DNA of 64,000 nucleotides from Auanema rhodensis (taxonomy: Eukaryota > Nematoda > Chromadorea > Rhabditida > Rhabditidae): positions 14,570,001-14,634,000 of the forward strand of contig OZ059897.1 of assembly GCA_964057225.1 (NCBI GenBank), written 5' to 3'. Made by a program: the position numbers and the translations under genes. Positions 11,401 through 24,111 of this stretch are shown here, in pieces (within the stretch, counting starts at the first letter, position 1; the number at the start of each line of letters is the position of its first letter). The notes under the pieces were generated by a model. It did no database searches, was not told where the DNA came from, and saw only the letters and a program-made list of their open reading frames with translations.

Positions 11401-13717
11401 CAAAAGGTGAACAGGTTTATGGCTATGTAGTTGATCATAATGGTATTTTGCTGTATCATCCTAATTTAATCTTGCCGGTAATTTATGCGATAAGTGATAA
11501 GCTAAGATATTTATTCTTAGAAAACAGAAATACATTGCATTAGGCGTAGTGCTTGTTATGACGCCAGTCAAGTGCGATCAAAAGCAGGTTCCGGACTTCG
11601 AGTAAAACATATTACTGTACTAAAAACGTATTTAATCTAATATTGTAGGTTCAATATGGTTTCAGTGATCAACGTGTCTACCGACTTGTAGGCCTTATTG
11701 ACAGCATTCCAACTATAGATATGGTAATGCATACATATAAAGCATATATATTTTGTTTTACGTTACAGTTCGAATTAGAGGGAAACTCGTCTTCTTTGGC
11801 TACTTTGAGAAAGCTTGTCCTCTCCCATTCTTGCAAAGGCAACAAAATCTCAGATGTAAGAAAGTTGTGATATTCACTAGTATATCTTACGCTCTTTTCC
11901 AGAACGATAGGGAGTACTATTGTGAAGCAATATCTAATACACCATATACTGTAGTCATTGTAAATAATATGAAAGAACAAACTTTAACTTTAAATTATGC
12001 AATACAAAAAATTTTAGTTGGCGAAAACCCTATGGTATCATATTTCTTGTCTAAAAGGTTTGTATCACTTTAATTTTTCTTTTTAATAAGCCATAAACGT
12101 TTTAGAGATATTTGTAATTGGATGTTGGATCGTATTTCACCCGAGCTCCGATTTTCTGCCCTTCTGGAGCTAAACTGCACTGACGACATATCCTTGACTA
12201 AGGGACTAGTCAATGCAGTGTATAAGTGGTCTAGCTCTTGGCCATTGCAAGGTTCTTTTCAATTCCATCATTCTCAAATTCAGATATTATTCTAGATGGT
12301 TTAACAAATGTGTCATGTGAAGAAACAAAATTGCCTATAGGATTCGATTCACAATATTTTATTAATTCGTTTGTACATTCTCGAGCTCAAGTCAGCACCT
12401 TCTTTCCAAAATGGTAATATGATTAAGAAAACGGCTAATTTGACGAATATTTTGCAGCACGTTCGCTACAATGAAAGCTGTAACTGCCAAATTTGACAAA
12501 GAACGATATAAAAAAGATCCTTCCATTCATCTTCAGATGACTGTTAGAAATAATATCATACTTGCCTATAAATCTCTAGCAGATGATTATAAAAATAGAC
12601 TAGCTGTTGTTGGTGTTCAATGGAAGCATGATTATGTTGATAGTTTATTCCGAAATTGGACTTCTTCGAAAATAGACTGGTTAACCAAGTGCAGAAGGGT
12701 TAGTTTCACTAATTTCTCGTTATTAAGAAAATTTTTAAATGTTATCTTATATTTATAAATTTTCTAAGTTATGATATCAATTTCAGAAAGATTGTTTAAT
12801 AGTTACAAGATCAGGATTTGTGGTTGCTTCAACAACCAGAAAGCAATTAGGCCACTTAGCTATTTTCGATCCTCAATTATTTGCAACTCTAGTCGACCAC
12901 AATTTAGTGAACATGTCGGTTCTTGTTGAACTTTGATTTAATACCATGTTTAAATTTTAGAACAATATCATATGATGCTCAAGGAGAATGTCCCGTAAAG
13001 AAAGTTGCGCCATGGAGTAGTTCATCAAATTCTCGTAGGGGATTATTCAGAACATTGATAGATTTTGCAGTTTTGGTTATCAAGAAAGTATTTTGGTATT
13101 CATACATTTTTTATAATGTTTCAAACCAAAAATTTAAGGCTCGATTTACTTTTTCCTGATAAGGCAGTAGCGCAACCATCCATGAGTGGTGGAATATGTA
13201 GATTTCAACGAATAAAACCTATCGAACGGTAATGTCTTTCATTAATTATTATTAACCAATTATTAAAATTAAGATGTTTGCTGCAACATGCACATTATAG
13301 CTTATCGTTAAATATATCGAAACAAATGCAATTATCTAACCTCAAATGTTCTCGGTAATACAAAAGGGAAACAACGAAACTGATTTATATCATTTACAGA
13401 TATGCTAGACTATTCTCGATTACTGACACACACTTGACTTTGGTAGAAGTTGATCGGGCTTGCATTGGTTTCAAATCTAAAGTTAATTACCCTATAGAAC
13501 CTGTGAAAAGTACGCCAACTACTTTTTTTTCTCAATTTAAATTGTTTTTATAGTGGAAGGTTGTGATAAAATTGGAAATTTCGAAAGACGGAAACCTCAA
13601 CAGTATAATATCTCAGTCACTAAGCCAGATTTCACTGCTGAATGTGCTGGTAACTTTGCCATCACTAATGATTTCACTTTGGCTCTTGGAGCAATTCTGT
13701 TTTCGATGTTGTTTTAG
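8481..13717 (+). CDS. voltage-gated calcium channel alpha2/delta subunit (UNC-36/TAG-180 type)
   Basis: An extracellular auxiliary subunit that promotes surface delivery and gating of voltage-gated calcium channels. The start at 8481 encodes a hydrophobic signal peptide (MLIQPLGLILYCVIFNYISA). Next come a helical VWA-N region, spliced over a roughly 780-nt intron into LVTAAESAAQEYIHD (about 9600), and a VWA domain. Its MIDAS motif DYSGS is split by an intron (10190/10240), with KLIILFTDGVDE at about 10780. Cache-like segments follow (GLGPTVTISLPILNKKGN at about 11228; YGYVVDHNGILLYHPN at about 11420), then a Cys-containing delta region. The protein ends in a short hydrophobic tail (LALGAILFSMLF) before TAG at 13715, as expected for a GPI or short membrane anchor. 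Nematodes have two such paralogues and I cannot say which this is. Exons are many and short. Confidence 0.92.
9320..9455 (+). other. GC-rich potential hairpin inside an alpha2/delta intron
   Basis: The long intron at about 8821-9597 contains a compact block unlike the AT-rich DNA around it. TTCTTCTC (about 9350) can pair with GAGAAGAA (about 9433), and inside that CACCCT (about 9364) with AGGGTG (about 9418). CCCACCCTGTGTGGG is also a small hairpin. It could be a structured RNA, an enhancer or promoter of a shorter isoform, or a chance fold of a pyrimidine tract facing a purine tract. Confidence 0.2.
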
Positions 13718-13913
13718 ATTTATTTGGAACGGGTACTTTTCCTTTTCAGAACATAATAACACAATGTATATTTTTGAAATGAATTTATTAAAATGATAAA
13801 AGTTTGATAAATAATACGAATACAAATTTTGTCTATGGCATAAAGAGTATTGGCAACAATTAATGTAAAAATTAAAATTTTGGAATATATTGCCTTAATT
13901 TTGTACAATTATG

Positions 13914-15339
13914 TTACTTTGCCTCGAGAATCTCGAAATGTTTACGAGCGTTCTTAATGTTCATCAAAGTTGTTGCAGCAGATATGGTACCTAAAAATCA
14001 TCTTGAGATTCGAAAGACTAAGAAAACCAAACCGTCAGAGACAATCACCATGATAAAAGTGTTTGGAGTGAATGAATCAATAAACGCTGCAAATTTCGAA
14101 TTTCTAACCTGCATGTATTCAAACTGAGAATGCATTTTGCTATAATGAAATAATTGAGTAAAATTAGATAAATGCTCAACAGACTTGCAACTAAGTTTGA
14201 ATTGCTTGATTATGTTGGAAACTTTCTCAAATCTGTGAGGATCTTTATGTTCAGCAATCTCGGCATGGGCAATCACAAGTAAGGTGGTTTTTTCAAATAA
14301 TAGAACCTAAATATTCATCAATCAGGACATTTTTTTAAACTCTGCCTACTTCATCAGCATCAACAATAGAAGCAAATTTACGAAGTCGTTCCTCCATAAG
14401 ATTTACATTAGGAATTAGTTTGTAAACAATAGCTGACCAAGCCTAAAATAACCATTAGATACTTGAAAATAGTATAACTTTAAACCTTGTACAACGTTTC
14501 ATCCCAAATACTACTCCTATAACATTTTACGGGGACTGTTGATCGTTCTCGACCTGCTACTTGCTCACCACAACGCAAAATTTCCTCTTCCTTTTCTGTG
14601 AAAGTCTGAAAAATTAGGTAGTAATAAACATGCACGTTTTCACGCCGAGTTTTCTTGAAGAATTCTAGTTTTTGCTCAATTTTAGGAAAACAAGTTGGCT
14701 CATATGAAAAAAACAATTCTCGCTTTGAATTATTCTATTTATAAACTCACAGCGTCCCTTTTTCCTTCTTCTATTAAATCCAATTTGTGAATCAAACAAA
14801 ATACCTACAATACACTGATTAAATTAAATAATTAATTTAAAAATTACTTGCGCATTTGGTGAATTACTGAATAAAGCTTCCAAGCATGAATGATAATTCT
14901 TCAAATCTTTATTGAATTCTCTACTTTCTACGTCGAAAACATAAATTAAAACCTGTAAAAAACAACAAAAAAAAATCAAGGGTTCAGTTTTTTGAACAAC
15001 CTGCACACCCTTGAAGATTTGATCTTTCTGGGAAATGAGGAAATTTTCCATAAATGTTTCCTGACCACCACAATCCCATAAATGAAGAACAAGATTCCCC
15101 AGAAACCTTCACGAGTAATGTTTTTCAATCAACTGTTAGAAACTGACCTAACGTGCGCATGCTCAACTTCTAATGTAGGTCCCAAACGAGAAGTATCTCT
15201 TGCAATATAATTGGCAAAAATGATCGATCTAAATGTCGATATGTATGAATGTTTGGATATTCATTAACCTCATGCTGGTCTTTCCAGACCCACTTTTGCC
15301 CATAAGCAACACTTTACGTTTTGAAGCCGAAGAAGACAT
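13914..15339 (-). CDS. raga-1: Ras-related GTP-binding protein RagA/B
   Basis: A Rag GTPase that, as a heterodimer with RagC/D on the lysosome, recruits TORC1 in response to amino acids. The protein starts [20 protein letters not shown] at 15339. The P-loop [10 protein letters not shown] is followed by switch I ([15 protein letters not shown]), the G3 motif [13 protein letters not shown], and a G4-like HKLDL. After the G domain comes the Rag-specific C-terminal roadblock-like domain ([49 protein letters not shown]), ending FEILEAK with TAA at 13914. About eight exons are separated by introns of about 50 nt. Length and motif order match RagA-type rather than RagC/D-type proteins, which carry long N-terminal extensions. 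The gene is transcribed toward the alpha2/delta gene; the two stop codons are 196 bp apart. Confidence 0.93.
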
Positions 15340-15767
15340 GTCTACAAGATAATTTAAATAAATTTACTTTTATATTCATAGAAAGATAAAATGCTTGGAA
15401 CACAAATCCCTTTTAGGAATAATGTAATACATGAACAAACGCATTCTGTTATTAATCTTTCGAAATACATGATGCTAAAAAGAAGTAAAAATTTTTGCGA
15501 TGATCACCCCGTTAATTAATTTACACAACCTCAATGGGCCCAAAAATTGAAGTGAACTAATGCAATTGAAAAGGTAACAACTAACATAAATACAACAATT
15601 GATAATAGTTTTAAAAGATGATTTGCGAGGGAAGTGAATTATTATTATTGCGGTGCCATCAGATGGTTATGTTTTAAACGATAAGATATATGAAATATTT
15701 AAGATTACAATTTGAAAAGTACCGAACACGCGTTCATTAAGAGAAATATAGGAATACATGTAGAAAT
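15340..15767. other. intergenic spacer, no gene seen
   Basis: This spacer between the 5' end of the RagA gene and the 3' end of the SAPS gene is AT-rich and has no coding frame I can support. It should hold the RagA promoter and the SAPS polyadenylation site. Confidence 0.6.
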
Positions 15768-18675
15768 TCATTCTCCATTGCTCGGAATAGTAGTGAAAGC
15801 TTGAAACATCTCTGGTGGAGAAGCCGTATCAGATCCTGGCCAATCGTCGTCGCTCTAAAATCAAAAAATGATTCAAAGAAAAGAGTATATTACGTACAGG
15901 AAGAGCATCTTTCACAGGAGAGCTCAAAGCATTTTTCGAGGAAGAAAAATCAGCCCAACAGTCATTTGAACCAAGATTGTTATCAATTGTACTGATAGGA
16001 TCAGAATCTGGCCAATCTTAATTTCAAACTTTTAAATAATTTTCCATGAAATTTTAAATACCCAGCGATCGATTAATAAAATCGGACTCCTGAAGAGTGT
16101 TTTTTTCGGATGTGGATTGACTAGTGTTATTCGAAAACCAATCGTCATCTTCTACAATTAAGTTCATATTTGATTCAAAAGCTACATTTAATTGATCACC
16201 ATTTCCTCGAGTCGGCCAATCATCAATTCCAATAGATTTCATGGAGCATAAATCATCAAACCGAATTTCAGATCCAGTGTCTTTTAATTTACACAAGTCT
16301 TCAAAAGCTTGCGCTTGATTACTATTATTAGATACATCAATATCAGGAAACGTATCATGTTCAACTGATATCCTGAAAATAATTAAATAATACATCATCC
16401 AAAGCGTAGTAAACCTTTCTACGGATTCAAGAAAGTCTGTATGCAGAGAAGGAAGACGCTTCGAAGTTTGAAATTCATTAAACTCGCGAATATTATCAAC
16501 TGAATCGATCGTTGCAGGCTGCTGATCACTTTTAGAATTGCCTAAAAATATCGGAATAAAAATAAAACAATCCAATATTTACCTAGCAGATCGGAATTGG
16601 AGAATTCTGTTTTTCCATCATCAGTTTCAGATTTGTTCCACTCTAAAAACTGTTGTAAAGCAACACAGATTGCTGCCCACTCATCGCTCTCAAAATAATA
16701 AATCAGTTTTAAAAATTCAATAACATTTACCTCTTTGTATTTTAGTAAAGTTTCCATAATAGGACTATTTTTCAGAGATTGCTGAATATCTAAGGCTAGA
16801 TAAACATGGAATGAACGAAGGGAGATAAATTGAAGACGAGGATAAGTTAACGGAGGGAGGATACCATTAATTAATAATTTAGCAATATTACATTCCTAGA
16901 GAAAATAAAAATAGTCTAAATCTGAACATATTATATCAAACCTCAAAGAAATATGAAACCAGTGGGGTAGGAACTTCCCCAGTATTGGAATAAACAGCAT
17001 AAACAATTATTTTGTGCACTAATCGTTGAAGTAATGATCGTAATGGATATTTATATACATACGAAAACACCTGGAAAGACAGTTAAATGATCGATTATAT
17101 TAATGCAAAACTCACTTTCTTGAATTCTGACTTCCTCATTCCCTCGAGAATTTCAACGTGAGTGGGCAGATGATTAGTATTACATAATGACACTAACAAC
17201 CTCATTAAGTATAGCCAGAGATCAGATTTTTCATCATTCTATATCAATTATTATAAAATAATAGAATAATTTCTAATACCTCTAAATTATCGATGATCAT
17301 TTTCATTATTTCACCCGATCGCTTTGCCACAATTGTCTCAACAATACGTTCATTATCAAGAATAGTCTGAAACGTCATGTATTAAGAAATAAATTTGCAA
17401 AAAAAACCTCTTTTTGGTCTGATGTGTCACCATTAAAACCAGCGGTCCAATCTTCTCCGGGACTATCCGTCTCTATTATGTGACTAGGGCAATACATGAC
17501 ACAATTTGTTTCGATAAGACAAAGTAGAATCTCAGAACTATTAATAACAAGAGATCTGTTGGGGCCATTTTCATCTACCTACAAAATTAACTAAACATAA
17601 GAGAAACGAAACATAAAATACATTCAGCATCTTATCCGTTAAAGCAGTTATTATATCAGCGGTAAATAAAGAATCATGTAATATATCATCATTAGAGCTG
17701 CAGGAATATAAAATATCACGTAAATTTCTAAAAAACAAAAACATACAGCTTCAATTTTTGCTTAACTGTTTTACCTGATCAGATCAATATACAAATCAGC
17801 CGCATTATCATGTACAGCTTTAGGAAGTGAAGGGTCTAACAAACCTACAAGCTGGCCGGCTAAATTTTCCTTGACAAGATACTTAATGCAACGAATTATG
17901 AAAAGAAAAGAAACAGCAAACCAGGTTACCTGCTTCATTTCATTAATTTCATCTGTTGAAGAAGGTACTTTTGAAATATTCTGCAATAATTCACCGATAG
18001 CTCCTAAGTGTAAATTATTTAGGCATTTTTCCAAGAAACTAGTTGTCTTAAATAACTGCATGCACTGCAAATAAGAAAGTGAGGTTAAATTCCACAATAT
18101 TACTTTATCACAAACCATATCGAAATTTTTTTGAAGAATATGAACAACTATTTTCATGAAAAAACTAGCAACCAAATGATTCATCTGCTTAATGGAATCA
18201 ATATTAGTTTTCAAGCAATCTATAGCAGGCTCACACTAAATACTTCGTTATTATTTAGTAATTTTTAAATAAGACAACATACACTTAAAAAGGCTTTTAC
18301 TAAGAAATCATTGTTTCGAACAGTCAGTATTTCACTACATAAATGAGCATACCTATAAGTAAACTTGTAACTTAAAACAAAAACGTTTCCACATACTTAT
18401 ACTGTTCTGTGTACTCCTGATTTTCTGAATAAGCTGGAGATAGCGCCCCTGATACAATTTTAACAAGATTTTCCGGTTTCGTGATACTACAAAAGAAGTA
18501 ACATAAATATTTTCAGCTAAAGAGCATCTTACAATTCTATCAATTTTTCATTTCCTGAACGAATCTCTTGTAAAGTAAAAGGATCGGACAATATACAATC
18601 AAGTAATAAATTTTCTTCACTCTTCAATAATTTTTGCAATGAATTCTCTTCGACAGCTAGAGTATCCCAGAACAT
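15768..18675 (-). CDS. saps-1: serine/threonine protein phosphatase 6 regulatory subunit (SAPS family)
   Basis: A SIT4-associated/PP6R family scaffold that targets the PP6 catalytic subunit. The start at 18675 reads MFWDTLAVEENSLQKLL, matching the family's conserved MFW opening, and lies after a TTTTCAG acceptor. The helical-repeat SAPS domain follows over many exons: FTLQEIRSGNEKLIEL (about 18540-18590), CSEILTVRNNDFLVKAFL, HLGAIGELLQNIS, NAADLYIDLIR and others down to about 16650. The C-terminal third (15768-16570) is acidic and low-complexity, with repeated Trp motifs in acidic context (DDWPT, DDDWFSN, DWPDSDP, DCWADF, DDDWPGSD), and ends PSNGE then TGA at 15768-15770. Such acidic tails occur in PP6R proteins. 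The repeated Trp motif is noted separately. The upstream region is shared with a divergent frame. Confidence 0.9.
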
Positions 18676-18887
18676 TGATTTCTCTGAAAAGCAGAAAAAT
18701 TGCTATTTCGACTCTTAAATCAAATAAAATATTCAAATAGAGGTTTCAAAACTTCATTTAGGTTCCAATCATACATAAGTTTGTGTATACAATTTTCTTA
18801 ACCAATGATCATAGTTTATGCAATGACGTAAATAAAAAACAAATTACTGTTATTATATAACAGAAGAATATTATGCTGTTTTAAAAC
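18676..18887. promoter_or_regulatory. divergent upstream region
   Basis: About 210 bp separate the SAPS start (minus) from the first open base of the plus-strand orphan frame. The region is AT-rich with TTATATAA-like stretches (about 18852) and no obvious CDS. If the orphan frame and UTP3 form one transcript, this is a bidirectional promoter. That is an inference from gene orientation only. Confidence 0.35.
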
Positions 18888-19160
18888 TTGGCCACAGTCC
18901 AATTTCAAAAAGATGGTCTCAGCGCGCCAACGCTAACGGTACGTGGTGAAGGTTTAAATTATTGCGCTCCATTTGGTGAACATGGTTTATATTATTTCAG
19001 AAGTGAGCATATTCCATGCGATGCAACAATATTGATAAGAACGAGCGATAAGACCTTACTTCTAGTTAACTCTCCACACTATGCAAGAATCTCCTTTTTT
19101 GAGAATTTGCGTATTTTAGGCCAATTACAACCGCCTACAAAAAACCATGGCAACGAATGA
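18888..19160 (+). CDS. orphan open frame, start not identified
   Basis: An open frame of about 90 codons with coding-like composition in otherwise AT-rich DNA (contains LTVRGEGLNYCAPFGEHGLY and TILIRTSDKTLLLVN) and a polar C-terminus ending GNE. It contains no ATG, so either an upstream exon is spliced in (a CCACAG acceptor lies at about 18892-18897) or it is not a gene. A possible internal intron (GTACGT at about 18939 to TTTCAG at about 19000) would disrupt the frame. I recognise no family. Its stop is 113 bp before the UTP3 start, so it could be the first cistron of an operon. Confidence 0.35.
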   Translation: MATVQFQKDGLSAPTLTVRGEGLNYCAPFGEHGLYYFRSEHIPCDATILIRTSDKTLLLVNSPHYARISFFENLRILGQLQPPTKNHGNE

Positions 19161-19272
19161 TTTTAACGATTGCCGCTCATTTAATATTCTCTTTCATTTT
19201 TTCTTAGCATAAAATTACTCAAAAAATAAATTATTATGATTTAGATATAATAAACCTAAACTTTCTTGGGAA

Positions 19273-21055
19273 ATGGCACAGAGGCGAAAGTAAGTTTCTC
19301 ATTTCTTTTATTTAAAGAATAATAAAACATAGAAAAATAAAATTGTTTCAAAAAGTTGAAATTTAGAGCGAATTTATTTAGGTCGAAATATGTGGAGCCC
19401 GATAGTGATAACGAAGAGCTCCAAGATGAGATCACCCAGTTTCATAATAATAAATCTAAAGTTGACCGATCGGCTTATAGTCGTCAGAAGGTATTTCATT
19501 ATGAAAAATACATTTTTGTGATATTTTTTAGAATGAACGCGAAGAGGAAGTGCTGAATGTTGAAGGCGATGCATCTGATAATGAAGGTGCTACATCCGAC
19601 GATTCTCTGAATCCATTTGAAATTGATGACAACGATACTCCAGAAAGGTTGAGAAAAAAACTACGACTCATGGCTCATGATCCGAGATATCGCGGTTTGC
19701 TTTTACAAAGCTCAGCAGATATTTATTATTTTTTCAAGGTGAAGAATTTCTTCCAAATGATTGGGGCATTTCCCGTACTGCTTATTATGGCACTGGGTAG
19801 TTTTTTCGATTCAATTTGTTTTTTTAAATAGTTTTTTGAAGATATGTTGATGATGACTTCGGAGGCATGAGAGAAGAAGAAATCGAAAATGCCGAATTAG
19901 AAGAAGAAGATGTTATAAATCGTCAAAAACGTTTTGATCAAATCACTGCTGATGTAACAAACATTTTGGATGAACAGGATGACGAGGAGGAAAAAAAAAA
20001 GAATGTTGAAGTATGAATGTTTCCTGTTGTGGTTTGTTGAACTTCTCGGTTTTAGTCTGTCAAAGTTGAAGAAGAATGGTCTCTAAAGGAAGCTAAAAAG
20101 CGCAACAAGGAATATCAGGAGCTTTGCTCAGAATATGCTCGCAGGGTATGTACAACTTCATATATATATATATATATATATTTTTTATTATTTAGGCTGA
20201 GTTAATGGTCTGTGTTGTTCAACCACTGGCTGATCTTGCTCCTAAACTTCACCCTGGATCTGTTATTGGCGAGCAAATATATATAATCATTGAAGTTTAT
20301 GCAAAGTATGAATTTTCCTTTTCTTCCATGTTTCTAATTTTTTTTAGCTATTTGATGGACATGCTTGTTGTTTTAAAGTTAAAAAGTTCTTCTTTCGCTT
20401 CTAAAAAAATGAAAGATAAATCTGTGGATCTACATCCAGCGCAAGCAAGACTTCTAAAGTTGAAACCTGTAATATAGGAGTGGAAGCTTATATTGACTAT
20501 TTTTCTTACAGATGATGAAAAGAGTTGACGACTTCATTGATCTTCACTTTTCGACATTCATGCAGTTGAGCAAAGCTCTGTCTCCTTCAGAACTGCTTCC
20601 TGAATACAAAATGGTCGTTGAGCCTCTCCGAATTAAGAAGGTTTATTCAACGATACAACTTTTCTCATTAGTGTTTTACAGTCTCTTGCTTACCCTCCTG
20701 TTACTTCAAAGGATGAAGATAATGATGCAGATGCAGAAGATGCAGATGATGCGGATGGTGAAATGATTGTTGATGAGAATGGAGAAAGAAGACTTGCACC
20801 ATCATCGATTGCCAAGAATGCTCAATCTAAAAAACAAAAGAAGAAGAAGAACAGAACTGCCAAGGTATGCAGCTAAAAGGTGTTGAAAATTGTCAAAACG
20901 ATGTATTTCAGACTGCTAATCGACACAGATATCGTGAAATCAGTAAGAAAGTTCGTTCTCAAATTGGAACCATTCGGAAGGAAGATAAGAAATACACTGG
21001 AGAGTCTCGCGGTATTCGCAAGGGTGTTATTAAATCAACGAAGCTTTTGGCTTAA
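19273..21055 (+). CDS. UTP3: UTP3/SAS10 small-subunit processome factor
   Basis: A nucleolar protein of the U3-containing small-subunit processome, needed for 18S rRNA maturation. The first tiny exon is MAQRRK (ATG at 19273), spliced to ANLFRSKYVEPDSDNEEL. An acidic N-terminal region follows, then the conserved WG..YY motif (DWGISRTAYYG, about 19758-19793, and YVDDDFGG after an intron). Next are the Sas10/Utp3/C1D helical domain (about 20100-20640; YARRAELMVCVVQPLADL, HPAQARLLKLKP) and a Lys-rich linker. The C-terminal Sas10 domain is TANRHRYREISKKVRSQ..GESRGIRKGVIKSTKLLA with TAA at 21053. Order and length agree with the family. One intron near 20161 contains a (TA)n run. The neighbour downstream starts only 195 bp away on the same strand. 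Confidence 0.9.
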
Positions 21056-21249
21056 TCACGACTTCCATAATAACATTCGATCTACATTTTGTTACTTTTC
21101 TTTATTTCTCTGTTCAGTTAAAAACTAAATACATATACTTTTTACTTCTTTGTTTCATTCTTGGAATAGCGTCTTTTGTTTCGCTGAGATTATTATATAA
21201 TTTATCATGTTTTTTGTTTTATCGATTTTTATTAAAGAATAGGTGCCTA

Positions 21250-23648
21250 ATGTTGGCTGGACAAAGAACGTTAGGAGAAGGAATTATTATTCAGGTTTGC
21301 TTTTTATGGCGATTTGAGTGAATCATGTATAATGAATACCAATTTGTCATAGCTGTGTTTATTTGTTGTATAAAAAAAATTTCAGGTGGACAAGAAAAGT
21401 GCCACCATACAAGGAGGTCGTTTAGGAAAAGTATTGGTAAACATAGATGCATTACATATTAACTATCCAAAACGTGAAATGCGAGATATTTTCAAGGTTC
21501 TAGTTTAACTACAAATTCTTTGAATATGCAGTTTACAGCTTAAAGATGTAGTATGTTTCACAGCATCAAAACAAGAAAATGATTATATTGCAACATCTGT
21601 AGTTAAAAAAAGCGAACTTATAACTGTCGAAGGAAAAATTGCTGATACAAGTGAAAAGTGTGTTCTTAGCGATTTTTTTTGTGAATTTTCTATTTTAGGT
21701 ATTGTTATGTGGATTGTTCTAAAAAGTTCGGTAAAGTATTTGTTCCATATTCTGCACGCAATTCAGGGGAAAAAAGTTTTATGGGAAGAGGAGTAGAGAA
21801 AGGAAAAGAAGTAGAGTTGAAGGTCCTCTTTTAAAATTATATCATTGCCTGGAATATTTTCTTTAGATTTTTCGACAAGCACAACCCATGAATCAATGTT
21901 ATTACATAGCTTATGGAATCCAATTTCCAAATGAGAAAAACATTGAATCTATAGAGAATATCAAAATCGGTGTTCAAGTAAGCATTACTTGATTAGCTTC
22001 AATTTTGTTTTTTTTTCAGACTGGTGTTATTATCCATATGGTTTCTCATGAGGACATATTAATTTATTCTCCAGTATGTTCTTCTTTTTTTTTATTAAAT
22101 CAGCATTTCGTTTTAGATTAGTGGGGTGTCAAGATTAGATTATGGGGAGAAACAAGATTGGATGTATCTTGGAAAATTTGTGAATTATAAAGTTGAATGC
22201 TGTTTTGCTTGTCCGATATATAATTTGAAAGTTAATTGGATTGCTAGCGAATGCCAACCTGCTGTAAGATATATTTTCTTTTTATGATAATACCAAAATT
22301 TATTCCAGAATATTGATTATCCCATTATTGAAGATTATAATGACGATACTATATTACACCTGAGAGTTCCTGCAGTTGTAAATAGGGTATACAAACAACA
22401 AAGATGTGCGTGGTTATGGAATGACCATATAGGTAATTCTTGTTTCGTGATTGTGGTTAAAAATATACGTATGTTTAGGTCGAATATATGTTTCTGGTGG
22501 ATCATTTACTTTGGATCTTAAACCAATGGAAATAGTGAATGTACATGTTCTTTTCCTAGGTTCTTATGAAGAAGTACCATGGAAAACTTTAGAACTCAAA
22601 TATAATGTTTGTTTATATGTTTAATTATACTAATAATGTTTCTTTTTAGATTACTGATATAGATAAAAGTTCTATAACACAACTATTAAATACAAATGAT
22701 GATTGGGTTGTGAGTTTCCTCAAGTCTAATTGTTTCCTTAAAAAACAATTCAGGTAACTCGTGTGCAAGAAAACCAATCTAATAAGTATTATGCATTTTT
22801 AAATCATAGTACTGTTGGTACTGCATTTGCAGCATGGACTGATTTTAATGAATTAGATTCTGAAACAAATCTTAAGACAGAGGATAAATGCAGGTAAAAT
22901 ATTTGCATGTTGAAATTTATTAGTATCCTATCTATGTATTTAGAGTGACTTATTACTCTCAATTGCGCGAAAGGAAATTTGTTTGTAGAGCTGTATTGGT
23001 AACGCCATTAGAAGAAGTTTCTAAAATACCTCATATTCATCCTATAATACAATCACATAATCATGTAAAAGAAGTATGTGTTAAAAAATTTAATTTCAAT
23101 ATTGTTATTTTGTTAGGTACCGGAAATATCTGAACATATTCCTATTTATAACAACGACGAAATAACACCACAAGTATCTGAATGTAAATCATTGTTTCGG
23201 GACCGTCCCCTGGAATACGTAAAATGCTCTGAAGAAATTAAATTCTATCTCTTTATTATAGGAAGATTCATTATTTCTTTCTGATAGTTTGTCTCAGATG
23301 ACAATAACTGACCAATTCTCAAAAAACGTAAATTTGTAAGTCACGGAGATTAAGAAGTACGGTAACCTCTATGTTTAGTTTGGAAAATTTTGGATTGTCA
23401 TCTCCAAATTATCTTTGGGAGGTGACATCACCATTAGCAACTGCCAATGTTCCTACTGAAACTAAAGAAACTCAAACGGATGCCACTCTAGAATCTGCAA
23501 TTTTGCAAGACTTGCTTGATCATTTCGTGGATATTGGAGAAGTTGCTCAACGGTTTGTTGCTTTAAAAATATTATTTTGATCTTGAATGTTTTCAGTAAA
23601 CCACAATTATTAAAAAATATCATTAAACTTAATAGAACATTATGGTAA
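21250..23648 (+). CDS. unrecognised multi-exon protein
   Basis: A coherent multi-exon gene. The ATG at 21250 gives MLAGQRTLGEGIIIQ, and the last exon closes with LNRTLW and TAA at 23646-23648. It has about 14 exons with clean splice sites and encodes roughly 600 residues. There is no signal peptide or membrane span. The sequence is beta-rich with recurring 'V..G.I......yvdcs..fGkvfvp' style strands (ELITVEGKIADTSEKYCYVD, about 21620-21700). These faintly suggest S1/cold-shock-like OB barrels, but I cannot assign a family. The C-terminal third is polar (ETKETQTDATLESAIL). Its closeness to UTP3 on the same strand allows a shared operon. Confidence is for the gene being real, not for a function. 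Confidence 0.75.
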
Positions 23649-24111
23649 ATCACAAAGTTTTATCAATATATACTGATATAATATTAATATTAACTAAAAG
23701 TTTAATTTAGTAATTTGTTAAAATATATTAATATTTTATGTTAAACAAACCTATGGTTTGTTATATTTGAATAGTTTTACTTATTAGATTATTTTTAATG
23801 AAATAATTACTTACAAAATTTTAGCATTTTTAATGCATTTGTTGTTTTGCACTTGCCTTAAGATTTGTTATGGAAGTTACAGCCCGTTGTTATTTTCATT
23901 GTTAATTTTGTAATAGATTTTATACCGTTAAATAAGATAATAAATTTTGTATGGTTTTATTTACACATCTGTCACAGAATTGAGATTAATTAGATGTTGT
24001 TTTGAAACATGTGTATATAAACCATGAAAGTAATAAATACAATTAGATTTCAGTTATCTATATTCATTTTAAACTCGTTTCAATTGCTATTTCATTTACC
24101 TATAGGCAGTT
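23649..24111. other. very AT-rich spacer
   Basis: This is extremely AT-rich DNA with no coding frame. It contains the 3' end of the upstream gene and, near 24100-24106, a TATAG acceptor just before the next start codon that fits a trans-splice site. Confidence 0.6.

Noticed and set aside
20161-20182. (TA)n run
   Set aside because: A simple microsatellite inside a UTP3 intron; no further meaning.
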